NCBI GenBank assembly: GCA_003157445.1
Contig: PMJN01000041.1
Location: forward strand, 219-7,078
Length of the DNA stretch: 6,860 nt
Direction: 5' to 3'
DNA from: Micrococcales bacterium
Lineage (GTDB): Bacteria; Actinomycetota; Actinomycetes; Actinomycetales; Dermatophilaceae
Shown here: positions 1 to 5,829 of the stretch, piece by piece
How positions within the stretch are numbered: the stretch's first letter is position 1
Layout of the letters: every line of letters begins with the position of its first letter
Position numbers and translations under genes: made by a program
The notes under the pieces: model-generated
What the model was told of the DNA's origin: nothing
Database searches by the model: none
The model's input: only the letters and a program-made list of their open reading frames with translations

Positions 1-694
1 AGGTGTAGAGCAGCGGGTACAGCAACTGGTCGGCTACGTCCAGGGCCACCAGGGACTTGCCCCAGTCGCGCTGGACGAGCAGCTCTTCGGCCAGCTTGCG
101 CAGCGGTTGGAGGGCGCCGTCCTGCAGCCAGCTGGTCTTGGCCGCATCGAGCAGATCGGCCGACCCGCCGCCGAGAGAGATCCCCACACGGCTGATGAGC
201 TGGGCGTTGCCGACCCGGTCGAAGGCCGCGTAGGCCGCGCACTGGGTGATGGTGGTGCCGAACCCGAACCGGGCCGTGTCGCACGAGACCATCTGTGCGG
301 CTGACTCGTAGTGGCGAAGCGGCAGCACCACGGTCTGGAAGAGCTCGCTCCAGGCCTCGGGGAGCCGGTCGAACATGCCGCGCTCTTCGAGGTAGTCCAG
401 CGTTGCACTGAACGCGTCGAACATGGAGGCACGCGAGGTCACGTACGGCGCGTAGTAGTACTGCCGGGGGTCCAGGAAGGAGTACGGGTCGGTCAGCCGG
501 AGAACGGAGAAGGTTTCGTCGTAGATCTCCTTGTCCGGCGCCCATAGTGGGCGGAAGTGGAAGTTCTCCTTGGCCTGGATGTCGATGGAGCCCTCTTCGT
601 AGCGTGAAGCGGGCCGGTCGCCATAACGGGCCACCAGGTTGTCGAAGGTCTTGCGCTTCGGTTGGATGACTTGGGTACGCAGTTCGTATTGCAC
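1..694 (-). CDS. dmpL: Phenol hydroxylase P1 (beta) subunit, DmpL-like, partial at the window edge
   Basis: Beta subunit of a multicomponent diiron phenol hydroxylase, the soluble cytoplasmic enzyme that converts phenol to catechol. The beta subunit is structural: it lacks the diiron site and pairs with the alpha (P3/DmpN) subunit. Seen: about 231 residues starting at GTG 694, with AAGGAG five bases upstream. The N-terminus has PKRKTFDNLVARYGDRPASR, then a block with NFHFRPLW, then DPRQYYYAPYV at about residues 78-88, and near the cut end RDWGKSLVALDVADQLLYPL. These match, from memory, DmpL blocks such as DPRQFYYGAYV and the RDW...LL.PLMY region. The C-terminus lies beyond position 1, where P2-P5 would be expected. 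It starts 13 bases after the preceding stop, so it is in the same operon. A toluene- or benzene-type monooxygenase beta subunit is the main alternative, but the PASRY and DPRQ-YYY blocks favour the phenol type. Confidence 0.85.
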   Translation of the reverse strand, partial: MQYELRTQVIQPKRKTFDNLVARYGDRPASRYEEGSIDIQAKENFHFRPLWAPDKEIYDETFSVLRLTDPYSFLDPRQYYYAPYVTSRASMFDAFSATLDYLEERGMFDRLPEAWSELFQTVVLPLRHYESAAQMVSCDTARFGFGTTITQCAAYAAFDRVGNAQLISRVGISLGGGSADLLDAAKTSWLQDGALQPLRKLAEELLVQRDWGKSLVALDVADQLLYPLLYT

Positions 695-707
695 GGCCTC
701 TCCTTGT

Positions 708-1136
708 TCAGAGGGTGACGGGGTGGTGGTTGATGTCGGACTCCAACAACAGGCGGACGATCAGGTCCGGCAGCGCCTGGGGGCCATCGAGCTCCTGAGG
801 CAGCTCGGACTCGAAGCCGTCGCCGACCAGCAGGCCATATGCCGTACCTCCGGCGAACGTGGTGGAAACCCGGGCTGCTCGGCTCCGGTACGCCACCCGG
901 AAGGCGAGCTCGCTGGGGAGCGTCTCGTCGATGAGGGACAGCCGGTCATCGCTCTGGTCGAGAACCGCGTTGGCCTCGGAGACTAGCTGTTCGGCCAGTG
1001 AGCGGATCGCCACCTGGCGGTCTGCGCCGGTGCCGGTGGCGATGCGCTCGCTGATCCGGGTCGTAGGCATCGGGATCTTCGCGGGCTCGGTGTCCGAGCC
1101 GACGATCGTCGCAATGCGCTGCATGAACGCGGTCAT
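708..1136 (-). CDS. Unrecognised 142-residue protein in the P0 position of the hydroxylase operon
   Basis: I do not recognise this family. The start at ATG 1136 is chosen because AAGGAG (1141-1146) lies four bases upstream. The frame stays open to 1241, but that extension is a His/Pro-rich, low-complexity stretch and unlikely to be translated. The protein is about 142 residues, acidic, with no signal peptide, membrane segment or cysteine. It has an amphipathic middle (ADRQVAIRSLAEQLVSEANA) and then the more conserved-looking strings DETLPSELAFRVAYRSRA and TTFAGGTAYGLLVG. It lies 140 bases after the GlcG/HbpS gene and 13 bases before the phenol hydroxylase beta gene. In dmp-type operons that slot is held by the roughly 90-residue P0 (DmpK) assembly factor, which this does not resemble. 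A role in hydroxylase assembly or activity is inferred from position only. The 140-base leader could hold an internal promoter, but I see no clear one. Confidence 0.72.
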   Translation of the reverse strand: MTAFMQRIATIVGSDTEPAKIPMPTTRISERIATGTGADRQVAIRSLAEQLVSEANAVLDQSDDRLSLIDETLPSELAFRVAYRSRAARVSTTFAGGTAYGLLVGDGFESELPQELDGPQALPDLIVRLLLESDINHHPVTL

Positions 1137-1276
1137 GTCGCTCCTTGGGGACGGACCTGGGAAGTGGTGCGGTTGCCTGTGACTATGGTGCGGATGCCGA
1201 TGAAGCTGGAGGAGGCCTGTTCCGCTGCGAGGAACGTACACGTTGAAGGTCTCTTCGGCTGCTGCGCGCAGTGGGA

Positions 1277-1720
1277 TCAGCGAACTGCGCCGGCACCCGC
1301 ATCGGCGATCTCGCGGTCCTGCTCGGCCGTGCCTCCGGAGACGCCGACGGCACCCACGAGGGTGCCGTCGACGGTGACCGGCACACCGCCGCCGAAGATG
1401 ACCAGACGGTCGCGGTGCACGATGCCCTCCCGCAACGCCGGTTCGGCCTCGATGAGGGCGAACCAGGCGTGCGTCGGGACTCCGTTGAACGCGGCGACGG
1501 TGTATGCCTTGTCCTGCGCGATGGATCCGGACAACAACGGCGCCCCGTCGAGCCTCGCGAAGGCCAACAGACCCCCTGCCAGGTCGACCACCGCGATGTT
1601 CACCGGCACAGCCATTGCCTGAGCACAGGCTGTCGCGGCGTCCACGGCTACCCGGGCTCCGGCATACGTCAGGGTCTGCTGAAGACGCACCGATCCGGCC
1701 ACGCCCAGGGTGAGGGTCAT
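1277..1720 (-). CDS. GlcG/HbpS-family (DUF336) protein
   Basis: A 147-residue member of the GlcG/HbpS family (DUF336), whose characterised members bind haem or iron or act as accessory proteins in catabolic clusters. Seen: an N-terminal helix region followed by the typical VPVNIAVVDLAGGLLAFARL (about residues 38-57), DGAPLLSGSIAQDKAYTVAA, and the C-terminal glycine-rich block LVIFGGGVPVTVDGTLVGAV with VGVSGG. Length is normal for the family and there is no signal peptide, so it is probably cytoplasmic, unlike exported HbpS. The ATG at 1720 is six bases past the dioxygenase stop and has no good ribosome binding site, which suggests translational coupling. DUF336 genes are known neighbours of ring-cleavage dioxygenase genes; their task there is not settled. 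Sequestering oxidised metal or haem, or handling a pathway intermediate, are possibilities rather than conclusions. Confidence 0.85.
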   Translation of the reverse strand: MTLTLGVAGSVRLQQTLTYAGARVAVDAATACAQAMAVPVNIAVVDLAGGLLAFARLDGAPLLSGSIAQDKAYTVAAFNGVPTHAWFALIEAEPALREGIVHRDRLVIFGGGVPVTVDGTLVGAVGVSGGTAEQDREIADAGAGAVR

Positions 1721-1726
1721 CGGTGA

Positions 1727-2641
1727 TCAGGTCAGGACGGAGGTGAACCGGTCGTTCAGCTCACGGGCGTGATAGAAGATGCCCTTGCCGATCTGGTCCG
1801 GCGTCCAGATGCTCACCGGGCGGTCAGGATATGCCGTGTAGCCGCCTGCGAAGACCTCGTTGCGGTTGCCAGAGGGGTCGAAGAAGTAGACAGTCTGTCC
1901 GCGGGTGATGCCGTGTCGGGTGGGGCCCACGTCGATCGGTACATCGTCCATGGAGAAGAGGTCCGCGGCGTGCCCTACTTCGTTCCAGTCGGAGAGTTTG
2001 AACGCGAAGTGGTGGAGCTTTCCTTGCGGACCGGCGATGACGGCGAGCTGGTGGATCTGGTTGCCGCCCGTCATCCAGGTGCCGATGTAGTCGCAGTCAG
2101 GCTCGAGCGAGGTTTGCACACGCTCGGTGGCGTAGAACCCGAAGGTCTCGGTCAGGAAGCGCTCCATCCCTTTGACGTCCTCGGCGGTGACCAGGGCGTG
2201 GTCGATGGCAGGGACTCCGACACCGACTAGGTGGCGGGGGAAGGACTCGGGGTTGTGCGTCCCCACCTCGGTGCCGACCATGGTCTGGCCGTGGTACACC
2301 TCGAAGAGGTGATCGGAGGGAGTGTGGATCCGGATGCCGTCGGACACCTCGGGGTTCTCGCCCTTGGACATGCGCTCGACGATGCAGCCGAACGTCTCGG
2401 CCTTCTTCTCGATCTCGTCGATGTCGAACTCGTGCTCCACCTTGAAGCCGAACTTGACCAGGCCGACGCCACCCTCTTCGAGAACTACCGAGTGGTGGTC
2501 CCACTCGTCCCAGCCCTTGTAGTAGACCCGGCCGTTCTCTTCCAGAACCTCATACAGGCCCAGCGTGTTGGCGTAGTGGTTCTTCGCCTCGGCCATGTCG
2601 GTCACGCGCACGTGCGCGTAGCCCATCCTCATGATGCCCAT
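1727..2641 (-). CDS. dmpB: Catechol 2,3-dioxygenase (extradiol, meta-cleavage)
   Basis: A 304-residue Fe(II) extradiol dioxygenase that opens catechol (or alkylcatechols) between C2 and C3 to give 2-hydroxymuconic semialdehyde, the entry to the meta pathway. Two vicinal-oxygen-chelate domains are visible. The C-terminal one holds the expected iron ligands: H148 (IDHAL), H211 (KLHHFAF; H210 adjacent) and E262 (GNRNEVF). H243 (GPTRHGIT) and Y252 (VYFFDPSG) match the conserved second-shell His and the Tyr of the family signature. The C-terminus (DQIGKGIFYHARELNDRF) closely follows XylE/DmpB, and the length matches the roughly 307-residue family. The start at ATG 2641 has AAGGAG eight bases upstream, inside the end of the ferredoxin gene. 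Only two bases separate the genes, so they are coupled. It appears intact. Substrate preference cannot be read from the sequence. Confidence 0.95.
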   Translation of the reverse strand: MGIMRMGYAHVRVTDMAEAKNHYANTLGLYEVLEENGRVYYKGWDEWDHHSVVLEEGGVGLVKFGFKVEHEFDIDEIEKKAETFGCIVERMSKGENPEVSDGIRIHTPSDHLFEVYHGQTMVGTEVGTHNPESFPRHLVGVGVPAIDHALVTAEDVKGMERFLTETFGFYATERVQTSLEPDCDYIGTWMTGGNQIHQLAVIAGPQGKLHHFAFKLSDWNEVGHAADLFSMDDVPIDVGPTRHGITRGQTVYFFDPSGNRNEVFAGGYTAYPDRPVSIWTPDQIGKGIFYHARELNDRFTSVLT

Positions 2642-2643
2642 AT

Positions 2644-3018
2644 CTATTGCTCCTTGGATTCTGTGCCGCTCAGGACGGACTTGGCTCGTATACGCGCCTT
2701 CTCGTTGAGCTGGCGCAGAAAGGGGTTAATCAGACGCAGGTTTTCGTCTCGCATCTCAATGGTGATGTCGCCCTTCGGAACCGCGCGGCACGTGAGGCAC
2801 GTGCCGTCGGATCGCTCCTCCACCGTGAGGACGGTGTCGGCGATGGGGTAGTCATACTTGAACTGGCCGCTCAGGCAATCCACCTTGCACACAGCGCAGC
2901 CACCGCGCCGGCACCCGATGGCGTAGGCGTACCCCGCCTTGTAGAGGCCGGACAATACCGTCTCATCGGGGTCGAGGTAGATCACCTCCCCGCTCGGATG
3001 CACGGTAACGACTGGCAT
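2644..3018 (-). CDS. dmpQ: Plant-type [2Fe-2S] ferredoxin, XylT/DmpQ-like
   Basis: A small ferredoxin of about 124 residues. XylT, its best-studied relative, reductively reactivates catechol 2,3-dioxygenase whose iron has been oxidised by substituted catechols. The cluster ligands are visible as C-x4-C-x2-C (C36, C41, C44 in GCRRGGCAVCKV) with the fourth cysteine at C77 in CLTCRAVPKGDITIE; C74 is an extra nearby cysteine. The long C-terminal tail after the fold (INPFLRQLNEKARIR onward) resembles the extended tails of XylT-type proteins. Start choice: the frame allows ATG 3045, but ATG 3018 has AAAGGAG (3025-3031) at six-base spacing and begins at the expected N-terminus (MPVVTVHPSG). It is the first gene of the operon, two bases before the dioxygenase start. 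An electron-transfer role for the hydroxylase is less likely, because that enzyme normally has its own reductase (P5). Confidence 0.9.
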   Translation of the reverse strand: MPVVTVHPSGEVIYLDPDETVLSGLYKAGYAYAIGCRRGGCAVCKVDCLSGQFKYDYPIADTVLTVEERSDGTCLTCRAVPKGDITIEMRDENLRLINPFLRQLNEKARIRAKSVLSGTESKEQ

Positions 3019-3036
3019 CTGGCGCTCCTTTGCGAC

Positions 3037-3061
3037 ACGTGTCAACCACCGGCTGACATGT
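3037..3061. promoter_or_regulatory. Candidate operator: inverted repeat ACGTGTCA-N9-TGACATGT
   Basis: Half-sites 3037-3044 and 3054-3061 are inverted repeats matching at 7 of 8 positions, with a nine-base spacer. The left half also forms a 10-base perfect palindrome, GACACGTGTC (3034-3043). The site lies 19-43 bases upstream of the ferredoxin ATG, where a repressor would block the operon. On the minus strand it includes TTGACA (3045-3040), but no -10 box fits it at normal spacing before the ribosome binding site, so I read it as an operator rather than a -35. The cognate regulator is not in the window. Confidence 0.4.
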
Positions 3062-3095
3062 AGAGACTGCGGTGCCGCTCGGCTCGATATCAGTG

Positions 3096-3111
3096 CCGTT
3101 CTTCAGAACGG
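3096..3111. promoter_or_regulatory. Candidate operator: perfect 16-base palindrome CCGTTCTTCAGAACGG
   Basis: A perfect 7-2-7 inverted repeat (CCGTTCT / AGAACGG) lies 78-93 bases upstream of the ferredoxin start, in non-coding DNA. Position and symmetry suit binding of a dimeric regulator such as an activator of the catabolic operon. The related string GTGCCG occurs at 3072 and 3093 on the same side. Function is inferred; the stem is too short and has no T-run, so a terminator is unlikely. Confidence 0.4.
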
Positions 3112-3305
3112 AACGCCCGGGAGCAAAGGGCCTGGAGGCGAGGCGCACAAGTACCGGACCTGCGCGCCCTCGGCTCTGAGAGCGCGCAGACGAAAAGAGA
3201 ACGGCAGGTGCTGCGTTCAGAGGGTGGCCGGGGTGTTTTGGTTAGCGAACCGTCTGTGCGCGAAAACGGGCAGGGCCACTGCCGCGGCTTGGGCGCCGAA
3301 GTGGC

Positions 3306-3921
3306 ACGTCTATCCAGGTCGGGCCTCGCTGCGCAGACGGCAGCCAGACCACCGATCCGCAGAGGGACGCGCTCGTCGAGGGTGCTGTCGACGCACGTCT
3401 CTGCGAGGACAGGGCGTACGGGTGCCGCGATGATCGCTCTTGCCTGGCCGAGTGCCTGAAATCGCTTCGCGACGGTGACATGCTCGTGGTTTCGAAGCTC
3501 GACAGGCTTGGCCGGGATCTGCGCCACCTGGTCAACACGGTCCATGACCTCACTGTTCGCGGCATCGGCTTGAAAGTCCTCACAGGTCAGGGTGCTGCGA
3601 TCGACACCACCACCACCACCACCGCGGCGGGCAAGCTCGCCTTCGGTATCTTCGCTGCCTTGGCAGAATTTGAGCGCGAGCTGATCTGCGAGCGCACGAT
3701 CGCGGGCCTCGCCTCCGCGCGCGCCGAGGACGGACCGATGGCCGGCCGTTCACGATGACGCCCGCGAAGGTGCGGCTCGCGATGGCCTCGATGGCAAGCC
3801 AGACACGAAGGTTGGCGAGCTATGCAAAGAACTCGGAATCTCCCGACAGACCCTCTACCGGCACGTCACCCCGAACGGTGAAGCACGCCCAGACGGCGTA
3901 CGAGTGCTCTCTCGAAGGTAG
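3306..3921 (+). pseudogene. Serine recombinase (resolvase/invertase) pseudogene with frameshifts
   Basis: A decayed member of the Tn3-resolvase/Hin-invertase family, which cuts and rejoins DNA through a catalytic serine. The first frame (open from 3246 to the stop at 3756) gives QTTDPQRDALVEG, then LKSLRDGDMLVVSKLDRLGR, HLVNTVHDL, the Thr run, and FGIFAALAEFERELI, all hallmarks of the catalytic domain. Frame then changes near 3725 to read GRPFTMTPAKVRLAMASM, and again near 3794 to read KPDTKVGELCKELGISRQTL and YRHVTPNGEARPDG up to TAG 3919-3921, which is the DNA-binding helix-turn-helix tail. Each change is explained by one missing base. The N-terminus reads RCAD where YARVST is expected, so the catalytic serine is missing. 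The EDRASG and RPGL motifs read EDRAYG and RSCL. The only in-frame ATG before the core is at 3480, far too late. Several point losses argue against simple sequencing error. Confidence 0.88.
3606..3623 (+). repeat. (ACC)6 trinucleotide repeat coding six threonines
   Basis: Six tandem ACC codons follow ATC GAC in the recombinase pseudogene, giving IDTTTTTTAAGKL. From memory, family members usually have about three threonines (IDTTTAAGKL) at this point. A nine-base slippage expansion in a non-functional gene is the simplest reading. It keeps the frame. Confidence 0.7.
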
Positions 3922-3950
3922 AGAGGGGATCCCGTTGCACCTGGCCGCCC

Positions 3951-3975
3951 GCGCGGTCCTACGTGAGGACCGTGC
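3951..3975. repeat. Hairpin GCGCGGTCCT-ACGTG-AGGACCGTGC
   Basis: A ten-base-pair stem containing one G.T pair, with a five-base loop, lies 29 bases after the recombinase stop. It could be that gene's terminator (no T-run, as is common in GC-rich genomes) or a recombination site left by the element. The sequence alone does not decide. Confidence 0.4.
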
Positions 3976-4055
3976 GAAATGCGGCTACAGAAGGTGCATT
4001 CACATAACGAGTCTGAAGCGTTCAGTATCTCTTTTCGAGCGCCTACGCGTCCGTC

Positions 4056-4077
4056 CCCGCGGCGAGCTCGCCGCGGG
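4056..4077. repeat. 22-base perfect palindrome centred on GAGCTC
   Basis: Every position from 4056 to 4077 pairs with its mirror: outer arms CCCGCGGCGAG and CTCGCCGCGGG with no spacer. It lies in gene-free DNA between two genes pointing towards each other (recombinase remnant plus, esterase minus). A cruciform or factorless terminator, or a protein-binding site, are possible; there is no T-run on either side. Confidence 0.45.
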
Positions 4078-4251
4078 CAACCCCGTTCTTCATCGTCGTC
4101 GCCACGCCGTGCGAGGCCGACCAGATGGTTCAGCAGCGACCTGTGAACCGTCGCTCAGATGAGGCACCCAGGCGTCGCTGCAGGTGGTGCGCGCTCACGC
4201 GGACTAGGTGACGTCTGGCGGCGGCATCGCGTCGTGGGTGCACAAGTAGCC

Positions 4252-4277
4252 GCTGAGCTCCTCAGCTCGAATCGAGC
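4252..4277 (-). terminator. Possible terminator of the esterase gene (two adjacent small hairpins)
   Basis: Downstream of the esterase stop in its direction of transcription come two inverted repeats: GCTCGA-A-TCGAGC (4265-4277) and GCTGAG-CTC-CTCAGC (4252-4266), overlapping by two bases. They start about 50 bases past the stop. Stems are short and no T-run follows, so this is weak. Confidence 0.25.
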
Positions 4278-4326
4278 GTTGTCCCTGCCGTCGTGACCGC
4301 GGCTGCGTCGAAGCCAAGCCTCTAGG

Positions 4327-5145
4327 TCAGGCGGCGCTCCACCACGAGGCATTCCAGGTCACCTGCGCCAGCGCGGCCTGTCCACTCAGACTGGGGTGGA
4401 AATAGTCCAGCGTGCTGATCTGGCTTGCGGAGAACGGGTGGTTGTACGTCGCATACGCATCCCACCGGCATTGCGAGTACAGCGCACAGGCCTGAGACAG
4501 GATCTGATTGAACGCAGCCTCACGCGCAACCACCTGCTGACGGGCTGTCTCGGTGTTGGTGGACGCCAGCATCGACTGACAGATGCCCGCCGTGGACCAC
4601 GCAAACCGCGCCACCCAATTCCCGTGCAGGACCGACCACAGCTGGTAGATGTTCGGGATGCTGCTCACGAAGATCTTGGCCTCTGGCAGGCCCTGATGCA
4701 GCGCAGCGAGCGAGGCACGGACCTGGGAGGTGAAGTCCCCTGTCGACGTCATCGTGCTCGTGGACGAGGTACACAGGTCGTTAGCCCCGATCAGGAGCGT
4801 CACATAGGCAGGTCTTTGCGTCAGCGCCGCCGACACCTGCGTCGAGAGCCCGCTCGCCTTGGCGCCACTCACTGCGTCGTTGGACTCATGATTGGTGATG
4901 ACCGGATGCAGCGCGACGAGCCTGTCGTATTGGCTGGACACTCCGTCGTAGGGGCTGTTGCCGGTCGACCATGAGTCGGCGGGGTGGTCGCCATACCAAC
5001 CCCACACGTCGGCGGCCCGGGTGATCGAGTCACCTAGAGCAGCCATGCTGTTCGGGAGCGATGTCGCTGCATTGGCTGCGGGTGACAACAAGAGCGAAAG
5101 CAGTATGGCCAGCGGAAGAACTAGGACACGGACAACCTTGACCAT
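4327..5145 (-). CDS. Secreted SGNH/GDSL-family esterase or lipase
   Basis: A 272-residue SGNH hydrolase, predicted to be exported and to cleave ester bonds in lipids or acylated polymers. A Sec signal peptide is clear: basic start (MVKVVR), hydrophobic core to about residue 20, and cleavage likely after ANA at residue 26. The SGNH blocks are in order: ALGDSIT with nucleophile S40, AVSGA with oxyanion glycine G94, LLIGANDLC with N122, and LDYFHPS with D247 and H250 three residues apart as the family requires. Four cysteines in the mature part (C125, C189, C220, C226) suit two disulfides in an exported protein. Start ATG 5145 has GAGGAG five bases upstream. It is a single gene: no neighbour shares its strand closely. 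It appears intact, unlike the genes on both sides. The substrate cannot be told. Confidence 0.92.
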   Translation of the reverse strand: MVKVVRVLVLPLAILLSLLLSPAANAATSLPNSMAALGDSITRAADVWGWYGDHPADSWSTGNSPYDGVSSQYDRLVALHPVITNHESNDAVSGAKASGLSTQVSAALTQRPAYVTLLIGANDLCTSSTSTMTSTGDFTSQVRASLAALHQGLPEAKIFVSSIPNIYQLWSVLHGNWVARFAWSTAGICQSMLASTNTETARQQVVAREAAFNQILSQACALYSQCRWDAYATYNHPFSASQISTLDYFHPSLSGQAALAQVTWNASWWSAA

Positions 5146-5697
5146 GTGAACTCCTCGGTAAGAATCATCAACTCGACGACCCAGCAGGGTGCCTGACGGA
5201 GCGGGAGCCCAGCCGTAGCCTTCAAAGAAGGTAGCGCAGGGCCTCCGAGGGTGGAAGGCCTCAACCGGCCTGAAGATCCGTCTTCGTCTCGACTCTCGAG
5301 GGCAGCACAGACGCCCCCGCCTTCACGTGGGATGCCCTTCTGCTCGGCTCCATTGCAGTCCAGGTTGCTCGAGGTACTCCCGCCAAGTCGCGAAGAAGGC
5401 GGCCCTGAAGGAATGTCTCGCTGTGAGTCCTCCGCGAGTCGCCGCGTCCCTGAATGAGCCCTCAACCGTGCGTGGGATCACATCCGGTTGCACTGTCTGT
5501 CCTGAACCGAGTTGGCGATCGACAAACCCACATCGGCTCGATCGAGCGTCCCGTCAGCGGCATGACCGCGCGTCTAGCAGGGCTGGCGGTGCCCCGGTTA
5601 CCGATCCGCTTTTCGGGGACCGTGGCTTCCGGCGGGCGAGGGCAGTTTCTGATCACCCGAACACAGTTCGAAGCAGGGCGCCAGCTCCCGGACCTCC
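5146..5697. other. Non-coding or unrecognised stretch upstream of the esterase
   Basis: About 550 bases without a gene I can support on either strand. Frames open over parts of it but start abruptly, lack ribosome binding sites and show no family motif. It should contain the esterase promoter, but no convincing -35/-10 pair is visible. Small symmetrical elements are CCTTC-AAA-GAAGG (5219-5231, about 75-85 bases before the esterase start), the 12-base palindrome GCTCGATCGAGC (5536-5547) and the strong inverted repeat beginning at 5683. Confidence 0.45.
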
Positions 5698-5711
5698 ATG
5701 GTCCGGGAGCT
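5683..5711. repeat. 11-base-pair perfect inverted repeat with seven-base loop
   Basis: AGCTCCCGGAC (5683-5693) and GTCCGGGAGCT (5701-5711) are exact reverse complements separated by CTCCATG. It is the strongest stem in the right half of the window. It precedes the coding-like fragments on the plus strand, so it could be an operator or a terminator for transcription entering from either side; no T-run is seen. Confidence 0.5.
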
Positions 5712-5829
5712 TGGGACCCTGTTGGTTGCGGTGGTGATCGGCCCGCCGGCGCGGGCGGCGAACGCCTTGTACTGCCGCGATCTCGCCTCGCGGGCGTTTG
5801 ACGCCCTCATGGAACATTCCACCAGCTAG

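Larger units (their letters stand above)
3922..4326. other. Gene-free stretch with several palindromes
   Basis: Between the recombinase remnant and the esterase stop I see no credible gene. Open frames here lack start signals, family motifs and consistent codon bias. The stretch holds the hairpin at 3951-3975, the long palindrome at 4056-4077 and two small inverted repeats at 4252-4277. It may be the remains of the mobile element's flank, but I could not identify terminal repeats or a target duplication. Confidence 0.5.

Noticed and set aside
1137..1241. Extended N-terminus for the unknown operon protein
   Set aside because: The added 35 residues are His/Pro-rich and low in complexity, and the strong AAGGAG lies before the internal ATG at 1136.
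1769..2851. Long plus-strand open frames across the dioxygenase and ferredoxin
   Set aside because: They are shadows of the minus-strand genes, which carry catalytic residues, ribosome binding sites and family matches.
3019..3045. Earlier ferredoxin start at 3045
   Set aside because: The ATG at 3018 has an ideal AAAGGAG and begins where the fold starts; the nine extra codons contain that ribosome binding site.
3038..3045. TTGACA as a -35 promoter box
   Set aside because: A -10 at normal spacing would fall on the ferredoxin start codon, downstream of its ribosome binding site.
3120..3300. Resolution (res) site of a Tn3-type element
   Set aside because: Short inverted bits such as GGTT-AGCG-AACC (3239-3250) occur, but no three-subsite pattern or transposon terminal repeat could be identified.
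4155..4352. Small open frames between recombinase and esterase
   Set aside because: No ribosome binding site, no recognisable motif and arginine-rich composition; one overlaps the esterase end.
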